Shown here: positions 38,501 through 52,200 of the stretch, one piece after another
How the letters are laid out: each line of letters starts with the position of its first letter
Position numbering within the stretch: the stretch's first letter is position 1
NCBI GenBank assembly: GCA_034336665.1
Contig: CM067568.1
Coordinates: 12,190,483-12,254,482 of the forward strand
DNA length: 64,000 nt
Direction of reading: 5' to 3'
From: Luscinia megarhynchos
Taxonomy: Eukaryota; Chordata; Aves; Passeriformes; Turdidae
Position numbers and translations under genes: made by a program
The notes under the pieces: model-generated
What the model saw: the letters and a program-made list of their open reading frames with translations, nothing else
Told to the model about the DNA's origin: nothing
Databases searched by the model: none

Positions 38501-39009
38501 CAAAGATCTGTTGCAGCCATCATTAAATATGGGGAAAATATTATATTTTTACACCTTGATTCCTCTTTCCTAACCATGTAACTTTGCCTTGTTAGGGTTA
38601 TCCATTAGTAAGTAGGTAAAAACAAATTAAAAAATTTTCTTGTGCACAGAAAGGAGAAGCAGCAGCATTTGGTGGATGGTAACAGTGGCCACTCTATTGA
38701 ACTGGCAGTATTCCTTGTGGTTTTCAGGCAAGTGGCTTTAAATCATAATTTCTCACAAACAAAGTGTTAATTTCACACTACTGAATGCATGGAACATTTT
38801 TCATACTGGTATGTTTGCATATCTGAAGTTGGTGTGTTTTTATTTTAAAATGTCTCCTATATTTTTAAAAGATATTGATTTGCCTTTTCAGTTTTACCTT
38901 GCTGAATCATTCTATTCAAAGTTCATCTTCAGTAAATATTCATACTTGATCAGTTTTATTCAAACTTGTGGTTTTATTTAAACACAATACATCTTCAAAA
39001 TTTGACCAC

Positions 39010-39034
39010 ATGCAAATACATGTTGCATTTGCAT
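39010..39034. promoter_or_regulatory. Inverted pair of octamer motifs
   Basis: ATGCAAAT (39010-39017) and its exact reverse complement ATTTGCAT (39027-39034) are separated by 9 bp. ATGCAAAT is the classical octamer for POU factors (Oct1, Oct2, Brn family). Two perfect octamers in opposite directions within 25 bp may recruit a POU dimer, though AT-rich DNA makes single octamers common. Confidence 0.35.
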
Positions 39035-40639
39035 ATTGAAATTTAAAAAATAGGGGAATTATTTTATACATATAGAAAAAATTAATCAAAACCACCCAAA
39101 ACAAGGCAACCATATTATGAAAAAAAGAGCAGACATTTGCAAGAAAAACGTTCATATAACACCAGATTGTGTCATTTTATTAATGTTTACTAGTACCTTA
39201 TGCAGCTGCAAATGCTAATTATTGACCAGATCTTACATAAAATTCCCTTTAGCTTTTATCCAGTGTTCTCTCTGTTTGTTTTTGACCTCTTCCTCTCTGT
39301 GTCCTGTTCTTCTAGTAGTAATAGCTGGATTTTGGACACATCTTTCCCTGCATATTTGCCTCTTATGACACTGTCAAGAGCAGAACAGTGTTGTGGCAGC
39401 AGGAGACATAAACAAGATGAAGAACATTAATTTTCCCTAACTTAAATCATGGGCAGTGTTATCTAGGCTCTGAACTTAGTTTGTATCCAGATAATAATGG
39501 GAAGCAGGATGAAACATTTTTGTTTCCATTCCAGGCCTTTTAATAGCAAATATTTCTCCTTGGAAGAAATGTTTTCCTAACTGGACATTTTTTCTCCAAA
39601 AATAGAAGTTCCACTCTACTAGCAAGTAACTCATATGAAAACTACTGGCTGTTTTTCTGCTGTTTGTAACTGGAACCAGAATAAAGGTTACAAATCATGA
39701 TTCACAGCATGGGCCTGCTGATGTGGTTAAAATGAGTCATAAATTAAGGCAACAGCAAAATCAACTGCATTAATGTGATCTAGAGTGAAATTAAGTAGTT
39801 GTGTGATGTTCCTGATTAAATGGCATAAAGTTGTTAAGGTAACTGAATTTAAGGAGAAGGGGAACTGATACTGTTAGTCATAGATATTTCCAGTTGTTCT
39901 ACTGTAGTGAATGTTTAATTTTTGTATTTTGTTTTCTGTGATGTTAAAAAAAAAAAGCCCCACAAAAAATACTTTGCTGATTAAAACATACTCCACATCT
40001 TATGCAAAACACATCTGAGATAAAATTACTCCAGTCAGAATGTGGGAGAACAGAATTTTATTCCAAGATTAAAGTGTTCTCACTAACATTCTCAACTACC
40101 TATACACTTCCAGAATATTTTGCAATGCTTTAAAATATTCTCACTGCACTTTTGAAGTCAGCTATATCAGTCACAGATACATTTTGTCTAGGGTAGGGTT
40201 TTTTCCTCATTTCCTCATTGCTTTTGTCTTCTGCAAGGAAAAGGGTGGAATTTTGTGAGTGTTTTCCTTTTATTACTGAAAAATGCTGCTCCTTTGACAT
40301 GACAGGTGTCTAGGACCTGTGTAAATAAAAACATATTTACAGAGCTCTCTCACATATGAAGAGATACTAATGAAAGAATAGATGGGGAAAATGAAACAGA
40401 GAAAACAAGAGTGAGGTAGAAGGTTATAAAAAGAAAATAATATCAAATACTGATGTTCTGGAGAGTAGTGTCTTTCAATAAAATATATAAGCATGGAAAG
40501 AGTAAGGAAGAAATAACCTGACAGCTGCAATGAATGTTGAAGTTCCTAAGGAGCACTAACCTTGCTAGGTACAGCTGGAGAGACATGGAAAACAAAAGTA
40601 GTAAAAGGAGCTGTTTTGATTGGTAAAGCAGACAACAAC

Positions 40640-40655
40640 AAAAAAAAAAAAAAAA
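40640..40655. repeat. A16 homopolymer
   Basis: Sixteen A after CAACAAC. No retroposon body is recognised upstream, so a poly(A) tail origin cannot be shown. Confidence 0.9.
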
Positions 40656-42665
40656 GTCAGAAAGAGTTGAATGTTCAGAGGATATTTCAATTTCTGTATT
40701 ATTGTTCTCTATTCTAAATTAATCTCAGCCATCATAAATAAAAAGTACCTTGGAAGCAAAACTGAACTCCTGAAAGTAATTTTAATTATTTCATGCTGAA
40801 GTGGTCAGGAGGGATGAGTGGTCAGTTCTGTGATTTTGTTATTATCAGTTGGTGGTATTTGTTATTATAGTAATGTCCTCAAAGAGGTCACCCAGCACTT
40901 TATTGACAGGCAAAGGGAAAGGTGTCTTAAAGTCTTTGGGCACAGTCCCTTGAGTATCTATGATAAGAAAGCCTTCCCTTAGTATTTTTTTTTATTCTGC
41001 TCATAGATGTTCAAATCTGAATCCATTTAGGAAGATAGGTAACACTTTTTATTAAAATTTTCGTATTCAGTGACAAGAAGCAGATGGAAAGAGGACAGGC
41101 TGTTGTATCAGTAATATCACAGAGGGCAATAAAGTATTCACTGAAACATGATGTGCTAACCAGCTTCCTACAAGGAATTGTTAGGAGCTCTACTGTCATC
41201 TTACACTGAGAGAGAAGGCAGGAGCTTAGGAAAGCATCATTAACTTTCTTGCAGAACAATTGTGAACAGTTTCCAGAATATTTGATTGCATTTTTATGCA
41301 GCAGCTTTGTCAGGCCACCTAGAACAGCTGTAGCTGCTTTTTTTTTTTTCCTCCTCATTACCTACTTTCCTTTTGGAACACTGATGTTGCCAAGTTTTAA
41401 ACTACCAAGCTATTTTTCACCTTCCCTTGAAAGATTTGGAAACAATGATTTTCCATAAGTCAGTACCTTGTTACAACTTGGCAAATTGACCACAGCTGTA
41501 AAATTTTCAAATCCAAGATACTTACACTACTAGAATCCAATTTTTTAAAAATTTTATAGCAAATTTATTTATATTTTTTTTAGTGTATGGATGCTGCCAT
41601 TTGTATAGTGAAGTCCAGGACATATTTCCTCTGAAGGGAGACAAAAAGAAATTATTTGAAGTAAAAACAGGAGATCAGAAAGAATCTCATCTAGAAGATT
41701 TCCATCAAGATATGGCAACAATTTTGCTGTGAGTTTTTTTCAACCAAGAGTCTTACTTAGCTATTGCTTAAAAATATTTTTTAGCTACTATTTACATTTT
41801 TAAGAAATTAACTTGTTCTTCTGTAAATCCTCTTTTGTTTTCTGTATCCATGGATATTCTGTGCCATGTTTTCTTCTCCAGATTTGCAGCCATCTTAAAT
41901 AATCTGGTCAAGACTTGAAAGGGATTCTTGGTGTCACCCATAATTTTCATTCTTTCTGTTTACATGTGAAACATCCATGCCTAAGAAAGGAAGGAGTCAT
42001 AAATCTGATATGTTGACTGCCTTATTTTCAGAGGAAGAAAATATCTAGCTTGTCTTAGTTCTAAACCTTGCAATAACCCCTTTTCATAAGTAGAACTACT
42101 AAACCATTGTAATTTACTTTTTTTTTCTGGTGTAGTAGCTAAGAGGAGCTGTGCTATTTTCAGGTGTGAAGATAAGAAATTTTAAACCAAAGGTCATAGA
42201 GACTTTCTAGTGTTTGCTTTTTTTCACCTTTCACTTTCCAAATATATATATACTTTTTTAAAATGAGACCAAGTTTTATGATATTTTCATTTTCTTTTGC
42301 AATGTAAGCTTCATGTGACCAAGCACAGAATTAATTTATCACTCCTAGAAGTAGTTATAGTCTGTATCTTCCAAAATAAACCTAAATTAAAATTTAATAA
42401 AAATATTAAAATAATTTATTTTTCATTATTGCACATTTTACTTCTAGAAGGATTAATCAACCTGCTAACTAATGGGTAATGCTTCTCTACTCTTCCTTTC
42501 CTACTTGTAACTTGTTCACATTATCATGAATATTGCTGATCTATTGTTAAAGATAATCATTCTGCCACAGATTTTAAAAAAGAGAGTGATTTTCATATTA
42601 AACAACTTCATTTGCCAACAGTCTTTGTAGAGTGTTTTATATAATAAGTGTTAGAGGTCACTTAC

Positions 42666-42871
42666 CAGAAGTTCTTTGTGTCTAATACATCAGTCTCATC
42701 CTGCTGTAAGCGTGGGAGTTCTATTTTAAATCGTGGTACATGTTTCTCCTTGTCTTTGCTGCTTTTATTTTTGTCTCTGCCACAGCACTGTGATCTGCTA
42801 TGATTAACATCATGCCCTTGAAATCCAACATTCTCGCTATATGCATGATATTTTCCTTTAACACATTTCAT
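42666..42871 (-). CDS. Candidate coding exon, unrecognised protein (partial)
   Basis: Read on the minus strand, an acceptor-like TTTTTTCCAG ends at 42916 and exon sequence would run 42915-42666. It ends in TTCTG and is followed by GTAAGTG, a strong donor. All three frames stop just after the acceptor, so an internal coding exon from 42915 is excluded. The model needs a 5' UTR, a four-codon upstream ORF, then the ATG at 42871-42869. From there 68 codons run open to the donor, which splits a TGG codon (phase 2). The peptide begins MKCVKGKYH and is hydrophilic and lysine-rich. It has two adjacent Cys, a KSSKDKEKH segment and ends PRLQQDETDVLDTKNF. No signal peptide, membrane segment or known domain is visible, and I do not recognise the family. 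The ATG has a poor context. A pseudo-exon, a lncRNA exon or chance are real alternatives. Confidence 0.3.
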
Positions 42872-43633
42872 AGAAGGGCAAGTTCTACTTTGTAGCAAGC
42901 ATCACTTATTCAGAACTGGAAAAAATTAATTTATTTGGTCGAAGGTTCCAAGGTCTTCAATCAAGGGCAGATAATTTCCTAGCATCCAAATCCTTTTGTT
43001 GCAAAGATTTTGAGTATTGGATTATTGTTATTCTTTGCTCCATTTTATTTATGTATTTAGCATTTTTCTGTTTCTCTCACAAATGAACAAAGAGTGAATA
43101 AAATATTAAGCATCATAGCAATAAACATTAAGCTCGACATGACCTGTCATCTTAAAGCAATTGAAAATTGTTCCCCTGCAGCCTAGCAGAGACTAAATAT
43201 GGAAGCTCCCTAATGGAAGCTTGACACACTCACCAGTGTGTCCATGTTGATTGTTTTAATGCAGCTCTTGACAGATTTAAGAATGCAAAGGCACAATGGT
43301 CGTCATAGCAAAGCCATGACTCAATCTTTCAGCTTAAGTAGCTCCTTTTCTCCTCAGTTACCTCAGCCCTTTGTTTTTCATTCTTTTTCTAACCTAGATT
43401 GATTCCCTAATCTACCTCAGAACAGTTCCCAAAAGAGCCACAGCTCAGAAGGGGGTGGTTGTATAAAAATGGTGCCTAGGAACCATTTCAGTTGGTGCTG
43501 TTCCCACCAGCCATGCATCATCAAACCATGTCCTCAGACATGATGATTATATTAGAAAATAGCAAATTAATTGGATATATTGGCAATGCGGAAAATATAG
43601 AACCGATCTTTTCAGGAAATCAACAAATATCAC

Positions 43634-43651
43634 TTTTTTTTTTTTTTTTTT
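43634..43651. repeat. T18 homopolymer
   Basis: Eighteen T on the plus strand, so A18 on the minus strand. It could be the A-tail of a minus-strand insertion, but no element is recognised on the high-coordinate side. Confidence 0.9.
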
Positions 43652-44136
43652 AAGAGATTGAGAGTAATTTTACTATAAATTAAATAAATTAGGAAATTAT
43701 TTTTTAAAATCTTATTTCATTATTCAAGTGCTGTATGAATGGGCCTTCTAACATTGCCAGCATATATTATTCTGAATGTAATTCAAAATTAAGCTTAGAA
43801 AGAATGATCAACACAGAAGTATATGTGGTCTAGAAAAAAACAATCCTTATCAAGCAAAATGACTGGGTGCTGTGGTGGAAAATGCAGTACTACTGCAACC
43901 AGCAAGGTAGGGGAATTGCATTCTGAGGAAATGCCAACATTTTTCTTCTCTTTCAGTTGGGATTTTGAAATGTTCCAGAATTACAAATTATTTTGGTTGA
44001 ATAATATCTGCATATTTTATTTCACTGTTATTGTTCCAATTCATGTCACTGCACTATATCAAAATAGCATTAGCATGCAATTTATTTCTGATGGCCTTAT
44101 AATTTAGTTAAGGCATGAGAGAAACTGTTTCTGTTA

Positions 44137-44460
44137 CTAGATCATTTTTTGTGAATCACATCTTCTTGATATTTGTCCTTTAAGCCATGTTTTAATATGA
44201 GTGATCTGAGAGGAGCCCACTTTCCCAAGCATATTTCCACAAATGGAAAATTTGCCCTCTTGATAGATTTGCAAAACTGCTTCAATGGTTGGACAAAACA
44301 TTAATGACAGAAATGCTGTCTTCCTCAACTCTTTGATTAACACAAATTTCACTTCTCCCAACACAATCTTCAGAGGCAATGCTAATTTCATTTCTGCAAT
44401 TTGTTTTTCTACCTGACCCAATCTATCCAGTGAATTTGTCTGTCTTCTGGTGTTTGTCAT
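44137..44460 (-). other. Open frame of 107 codons, unrecognised
   Basis: The frame has a protein-like composition, with balanced charged and hydrophobic residues. Examples are QVEKQIAEMKLALP, KFVLIKELRKTAF and CPTIEAVLQIYQEGKF, the last two suggesting amphipathic helices. I cannot match it to a family. There is no promoter, no clear acceptor before it and no poly(A) tail after it. Frames of this length are expected by chance several times in 64 kb, so it may mean nothing. A fragment of an old retrocopy or transposon is the main alternative. Confidence 0.12.
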
Positions 44461-47066
44461 ATGTCAGACTGGATGTCTGATGGTTCTAGGAACACACTAC
44501 ATCACTGTAGGGGCTGGAGTAACTTAGAGTTGCCTGCCCAATCTGTTTAAAGTTTTCTAAATGAAGTCACTGCTTTGACCTTTTTACCCTTCTCTAACAA
44601 AAGTAGATCTGCAATTGGAAATTACCAATATTTCAGCAGAATTGATGAGTATGCTATTAGAAAATCTTGGTGACCTTACTACTTGTTTTTAACAAAAGAG
44701 CTGCGTGCCAGCAGTGGTTCATTTTTTGAATCCTAGACTTATTAATTTTTTTTTGGGCTTTTTAATTTCCCTCTTGCTCTTCTCAAGAGTGCTCTTGTGT
44801 TTGCTTTGTGCTAAGGACTGGTCTTGAGGAATCTTGATGTTGCATGATTATTTGCGGCTTGGCTTTCCCTCTCTAGGCTTGTGTTCCATTCAAGCCACTA
44901 AACCAACTGGCAGAGAGCTTCTCTCTGGCTTTCCACATACTGCTGGGAGGCAGAAAAACCAGTTTTATCCAGACAGCACTGTGAGGATGAGTTGCATGAA
45001 ATTACTTACCCAGTCTGCTTGCAAAAAATTTGCATTTCATGTAAGCATATGCATTGTTCTGTTATTAAAGGCATTTCTAGGTCTTAAAAATGCCATACCA
45101 TATGAGAGTAGGGTTTGCTATGTGGCACAGAAAACTGTAGGTCTATTCAAAAAAGTCAGGTTTGAATGTGTTATCATTTTAAAGTACATCTTTAAATGGA
45201 TGAAGTAGCATATATCTTCCTACAGGAAATCAGAATAAATAGGTTATATTGAGCAGTCATCGTCATCTAGAAATGGGAAGTGAAATGTTTTCTATAGATT
45301 TCCTTCAGAGTCTTCATACAGATTTTTTTTACTTCACACCAAATATCATTAAGCTGCTAGTAGCTGAAAATCTTGTGTGTGAGGACAGAAGATAGCTTTT
45401 CCCCATCAGTGAAGGCATTTTTGTTTAATAACAACTTTGATCCTTCTACTGTTGGCAATGGTCATTGAGAAATCCTGACATAAAGAAGGTATCTGCAAGA
45501 TAAAGTTCTACAAGGGATGATTAGCAGCACTTAAGTTTTCTTTCTGTTGAAAGGAAGAATCCCTGATTGAACAGTGCATTGAATGATATGACAAGCAAGT
45601 ACTTGATCCCTGTCCAGCTGGAAAGGGAATTGTATTCATCAGCAGCTTTTTAGCTAAGGATGTCTTTATATTTTCACTCTTTGTTTGAGTCTCTCCAGAT
45701 CCTCCCTTTACTTCATGTCAGCACTATATAGTAGGTATGCCAAGTGGTTTTGAAATTTAAATTACAGTCTCTTTTTCAGATGTTATTGGAAAGAACATGT
45801 AATTTATAACCACGTGTTAGGAGTACAGGATGTTCATGGTTCACTGCCAATTCTTCTTTTGTAAAGTTAATAAAACTTTCATAAAACACTTATACACTTG
45901 TATATTTCATGGTAAAGATTTTTTTATCTCATAGGCTAATGTAAAGATTTATTAAAAACATTTTTTTGTTAAGAGGAGTGTCAATAGTTTGCAGCTGAGT
46001 GTAATTTTGAATTCCCAGTAGATGACAGTCTGACTGAAAATGACACTAACAGCTTTGTTGATTTAGCACTAAAAATAAAGGATTCTTTCAAATGATATAA
46101 AGCTCTAATACCCTGAGTGTGCTGAAATACACTTGAGACCCTTAAGTAGAGTTTCAGCGAAATGTTCGCCAGCACTCTGGATTCCGGTGAACAAGCATTA
46201 GCCTGCTTCCTGGCACTGACCCACTGGGCTCCCACCTAGAAATTAATGGGAAGGGTCAGGATTCTGCACTGAGGAGAGAAGCTGATATGGCTAAATATGA
46301 GAGCCATCAGAGCTTTGGATCATGCCATGCAATGGACTTCCAGTAAGACCTTGTGACATCATTGTGACTAAGTTTTCCTTTTCTTCTTTTCTCCACCAAA
46401 ACTGAGCACTTGGAATATTTAATTCAGTAGCAACCCAAAACTACTACCATCTGATAGCTATGAAGAGGTATGTGAAAAGAGCTGATGGTTTTGTGCCAGC
46501 TTCTGCAGGATGGTTGTTCACTCTCTTTTTGTGATGTGATAATTGATAGCTTTGCTGGCGATCTTGGCAAAGATGCTGAGGATTAAATAGCCCAAGAGAT
46601 GGAACTTTCCTAGTCTCCTAAGTGAGAAACAGACATGTTGGCCAGGCAGCATGGAAGAGTCTACAGTGCTCCTGCTGTACTGTACTGTACTAAATAAAAA
46701 TACTGCAAAAGGGTCTCCTCCATCTTTGAACGGCTTTTGTTCAAAACAAGACTATTTAGAGCTTTATTCTCATCTTTATCTGATTTGAACCTATTTTCTC
46801 CCTCTAGTCCAGAACAGGTCAGGTAATACAGTGACAAAAATATTTTCCACAGCTTTATAGCCACCTACCATAAGCATCTGCATGAGTGTAACTGGAATAG
46901 AAAGCTCTACACTTCCTTAAATGATTACATAAAGAAAAGTGACGAGGTGTAGAAAGTAACTTTGTTGTAAATTTGGTAGCAAGTGCTATGGGACACTGAC
47001 ACCTTTGTCATATACAGGACCCAATTTTTTAATAATAAATCTACAATATACCTCTCTCAGTCTGTT

Positions 47067-47095
47067 AAAAAAAAGAAAAAAAAGTAAAAAAAAAA
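47067..47095. repeat. A-rich tract
   Basis: Runs of A broken by single G and GT. It is simple low-complexity DNA. Confidence 0.8.
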
Positions 47096-48909
47096 TCACT
47101 ATTTACTTTGAGCCTGCCAACTTTTGTTATTTCATCCATATGTTGTGACTACTGCAGTACATTTTTACTTTCTTTAGTGTTTTTCCTTAAACAATTCGCT
47201 CCTGATAGACAAGTGGCTAAACTTGGAGAACAGAAGGGCTACATTTACAGATCCATAAATTGTAGTAATAATAATATCTGCAAATGGTAGTTTGTGCTGT
47301 GAAAACAGTAGCGCTGAATACTGTAGGAAGCAGAGAGAGATCTAGGAAAAAACTAAGGATTTGTTGTATTTTTCCATTTTATCTTGCCTATGTGATAAAA
47401 TAGAAATGTGGATCCTTAGAGAATCAATTAGTGTGCATAGAAATAAGGAGGAGGTAATTATATAGAGGGAGTTAAAGACAAAATGGTTGAAAACTTAATG
47501 TGTTTATAAGAAAATGTTGAGTGGCTGCTGATTCTTGACCTAGATCGCACAGTGATCACAAATTTGACTCAAATAAAACCACTTTTTAAATGCAAATTAA
47601 ACAAAGTTCATATAATGGAGCAGCTTTTGACTCAGATTGTCCTCCCAATATAATGTGTGGGATGTATACACACAGATTAAGAGAACATAAGCTCCCTTTC
47701 TGAATACAGCTTGGTAAAGTGGCTGTTTTGTTCTTTTCTCTTCTACAAGCATGGTTTTCCACACTCAGAAAAAAAATGGAGAGGATCTTCTCACTTTTTG
47801 TGAGGCTCCTTGCCAAGCTCACATCACTAATCAGAGATCATCTAAACAATTTTAGTTCTATGTAAATATAGCATAATAAAGTAAAAATTCTGGGATTTTT
47901 GAGAAGCAATAGCATTTATATATTTATATATAAAACAGATGAAGAAAAGAGTGGCTACTCTCTGTAAGGAGCTCTGCTGTGACAATTGTGTTGTCTAACT
48001 GAAATAATCCTATCCATTTTGGGTGTCAAATGAAAAGAGTGATGAGGTTCAGGATGTTTGTGTGTAGGCCATGACTGAGGGGCAAAGCTAATTTGGCACC
48101 CTTCCTTAGTGAGGTTTGTGGGGAAAGAAAACACCCTTTATTAAATTACCTGAGAAACCCTGAAGATAAGAGAGCAGCTTTTATGAACACAAACCCTTCA
48201 CAACTCTTGTTTTAAATGAATCTTTCCAGATCTGGCAGAGCTGACCACCATGCTTTTTCATTTCCACAGTAAATTCTCTTCTCTTAAATTTCTAATAGAC
48301 TAAATTTGTCTGGGGTAATTTTTGAGGTTTTGAACCCAGCCCATCATCCTTACTGAAACACATTTTCTAGGCAAGTGTTCTGTATTGTATGAAGATGACT
48401 CTGCAGAGGAAATAGAATCACACTGGTACCATCACTATTAATCTCCCTTAAGATGATTAGAAAGCAGGCAAAACATATGTTAAACAGCTTGGAAAAGATG
48501 AACAATTAATGTAGAGGTCTTTAACACCTTCCAATTGGAAATAGATCTGTTATTTACAGTTATTTTATTCTGTATTAAAGTTACGGATATTTGACTTATT
48601 TGACCATAATTTTAATATAACATTCTTGAGATATGAAAGTCCTCTAGATAACTACAGTCAATATATTTGTCTTGGAATGTTCTTCTTCTGTAGATAAGAA
48701 AAAAATGAAAAGATTATGAAGTAGTGATTAGAACTGAGTGAAAAACAAAAAAGTAATTTTTTTCTTCTGTTTTTCATTCTATTATTATTATCAAAGATTA
48801 AAAGATGAGAAAAATTTGGATCAGCTGGTTTGTGGGTGGGATAGAGCTGCTTCAGTAGTGTCCTGTGAATGACGAAGTGTAAGTTATATCAGGTATTTCA
48901 TGACTATTT

Positions 48910-49230
48910 GATTAAACTCTGCAGAGAAGTGGGTTGGCAGTGGCAAGGAGAGGTGGCACACGGGTGTTTTCTCTTTGTGACGTGAGCCAGCCCTTGCCCA
49001 GGCACTCTGTGACAAACCTGCACTGGTTCAGGAGCCTGCTGCTCTCTGAAATGTGCTGAGCAGAGGGCTGAGCAAAGCAAGTGCTGCTCTCCTGAACCCA
49101 CAGTGAAGATTTCCCTATATTCTTTATCTCATTCCATTTTCCTTGGCTGCTGGAGCTCTTCTGCCCCTGGCAGAGCCTTGGTGCTTCTCTTCCCTGACAC
49201 TCTTTTTGCAGCATCCTCTCAGACCCAGAT
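48910..49230. other. GC-richer patch, no identified gene
   Basis: Visibly GC-richer than its surroundings, with overlapping minus-strand open frames (48904-49101, 48912-49262) of no recognisable kind. It includes TGACGTGA at 48978-48985, one base off the palindromic cAMP-response element. CpG remains scarce. It may be a distal regulatory element. Confidence 0.25.
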
Positions 49231-52200
49231 CTAGAGAAAGCTCCATCCTGTATTATTTTCATGGAGATGTAGCCTCGTCCCTGATGTATTTTTTTCCTAA
49301 ATAAATACTAGACTATTATCTGCTAACAAAACCAGTAGCATTCTATAAAAACTAGAGGATAAAGAAAAACATTAGGCATAATGCTTTCAGTGGTGCAAAC
49401 TTGTTTATGCTAGCCCAGACTTAGTTAAATATTCACCAAATATATCTTAAGGTGTTTTGATTTTTTTTTTTTGTTATAAAATATATGTTAGAAGATTAAA
49501 GCATGTACAGAACATTCCTCCTTCTCATTCATGTCAAAATGAAATTGATAATTGCCAGTTTTTAACCAGCTCAAAAGATGCTTTCACAGCCTTCCCTTTG
49601 CAGGAGATTACTTATTGTTGCCTTTGATGTTGACATTATTTAATAGAGATCTTTTTTTTTCTTTATGAATTGTTTCAACTTGCTCATGCTGTCTTCAATT
49701 TAATGAAGCTGTAGAGAAGAAAACTGTAAACAAATGAGATAGGATGGTTTAGGAAGAATGTGAATTGTATTCTTTAGCAAGAATTGTTTATGGGGATGGT
49801 TTCATAATATGTAAAACATATGGACCACCACAAATCTACATGTCAGACTTTAGGTCTTTGATTTAGTATTTCATGTAATTTGCATTTTATCCATTCTTTT
49901 TTCCTCTTTTTTCCATTTTAACATATCATTTTTGTAGCAATAGAGCTGAACAAGATATGCTCCTGTTACAGGACTATACCATTCATTGGAACACATCAAA
50001 AATGCTGAATGGCATGAATGTCATGATTTTAAAGCTTATTAAAGAGCTGGAGGTATAACACTTGAAAGAGACAAGAAAATTTATTTTTGCTTTTCTAGTT
50101 ATTTCAATTTAGAAATGTATTATTAGGTCCATCCATGGTACAGGTTTCCTGAGTCTGTTTTCAGTGCTTGTTTACACTTGCATTCCCTCTGTAAAAGCTG
50201 CTTTCTTACCTAATGGCCATCCAGAAACACCAGACTTTGTTGCAAGAAAACCTGAATCAAATCAATTTTCAATATTATTTTTTCTTACTAAAACAATAAA
50301 TCCATTTTTCTGCACTTTAACTGTGAGTGCACAAGCATGTAAAAATAAAGACTATATCACTCTAAAGTGATTGCTTATCATTAACTTCATTTTACCTATA
50401 TATTTTACATTCCAGTAAAGGAAAATAGTTCACAAGCAGTACAAAGTATAGCTATGTGAGATTAATCTTATTTTAACAGTGCCAACAAAAAATAGTGGAA
50501 TTCAGATTAATAAGATTAATTTGCCTTTGTGACCTTAATTTCTAAGGACTTTACTGGAATTTTAACATTTTTGGAAAACTAAAATGTGTTGCTTAGTTTG
50601 CTCTACACCTGTAAACATTTTGGTAATCAGCTCCACAAATTCAGATCAGGTGTTGACTAGTACAAAATAATTTGCTGCCCAATAGGAAAAAAGAAAAAAA
50701 GACCCAACAAAAAAAGGCTGGTGTGGAATTTTCACGAGGGAGAAAAGGAAAAGAAAAAAACAGTTGAGTAATCTTTGATCCTGCTTTCAGCAAACCTCTG
50801 CTGTACAAGTGAACAGGAGATCAAACGTGAACAGATTTTTGTGCTGTACTGTGCTATAGGAATCCAATACTCCAAGAATCCAATGTAAGTAAAAATATGA
50901 AATCTGCCAAGAACATCATAATTACTTAGAAATTATTACTGAGAAGTACAAAAGTGTGGTTTGTATATATTCCTGAACTGATGGACTTCAGCTGAAGGTG
51001 GCACTGGGCTGTTGTCAGTCAATTACATCTATTCAGGAGATTAGACTTTTGAGGGACACAGTATACAAGTAGATCATTGCTAATGTTGGATAATATTTTG
51101 TTTTTCTGGGTGTGGGTTTGTGAAATTTACCTCTTCCTGAGTATTTCATTACCAGTGTGAATGCTGGTCTGTCTAGAGCTGTGTTTTAACTTTTTATTGT
51201 GAAGTTATTGTTTTGTAGGAGACTTCTGTTAAAAAAAAAAAAATACAATGGGTCTTATTATTTTCCGGTGTCATTTTCTAGCAAAGCTTAATTAGTTCCT
51301 AATTTTTAGCTAAACGTTTTTTCTGGAAAATGACATTGCGTTGGTTTTAGGATACATATCTTCCTACACATAACTATCTGCCTTAAGGTGGTCTGTATAC
51401 ATTGTATTCTGGTATAGCTAATTAGAGTTACAGTAGGATATTTCAGGTTTGATTCTTTTTGATGATATAAAATGTAATAGTCCATGTCTGTGAATGTAGA
51501 TGTGTCACTGACAGGTGTTTGTTCCCATATGGCATGAAGCTAGACTTACACAAAAGTTTATGTACAGAGCAAATGTGTCTATGTTGAGGAAGAGGGAGTT
51601 TGCACCTTTTTATTACTAGGAAATACAGTTTTGTGTGTAGGAAAAGCCTTAAAGAGCTTCAAGGCACACTGTGTCTTAGAGTGAGTAGCTGATAAATGAG
51701 AAAGTGACTGAAAAAAGTAGAAGGATGCCTTATCTGAAACCCTGGAGCAGATGAACCTGTAGTGCTGCTTTTTGGTTTATTTTTTTTGCTTGTGATTTCA
51801 TTTTGCTTGGGCTAGAGAGGCTTTGTTGATTTGAGTCTAATAGCTCAGCACAGGCAGGTTGCACACGGAGCTCTTAGCAAGGTCCTTCTGTATGTTTTGG
51901 AATAACACCTGTGCCAGCAGCTTTTTTACAGCCTCCTGTGTGTGCTGTGCATTTTCTGTGTGCTTGTGTCTGTCAGCTGGGGCCAGGGTGGGGAGGGGCA
52001 ATGTCAACGAAATGGAACAAAGTCTTAATGCCTGGTTTAGGTGGCATCCACCCAATGACTGCTTCTACTCTTTTTCCTGCTGTCTCCATCCCACTCCTTC
52101 AATAAAAACTGCATTTTCTTTAAAAGCCTTCTATATGTTTGAAAGAAATCTAAATATCGAAGTGTCTGGATGTGGACTATTTAGGGACCTAGTGAGCTCC

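Larger units (their letters stand above)
35561..42665. other. AT-rich noncoding stretch
   Basis: No gene is recognised. The paired octamer motifs at 39.01 kb and an A16 run at 40.64 kb are listed separately. Open frames such as 37733-38047 (plus) and 41011-41358 (minus) have no matching features. If the 42.67-kb exon is real, this block would be the intron or flank after it. Confidence 0.5.

Noticed and set aside
44990..45090. Possible minus-strand mini-exon before GTAAGTAA at 45.01 kb
   Set aside because: The open part is only about 25 codons and the acceptor lacks a pyrimidine tract.
50190..50260. Possible minus-strand exon before GTAAGAA at 50.2 kb
   Set aside because: Only a short open stretch and a weak acceptor; isolated donor-like sites are common.
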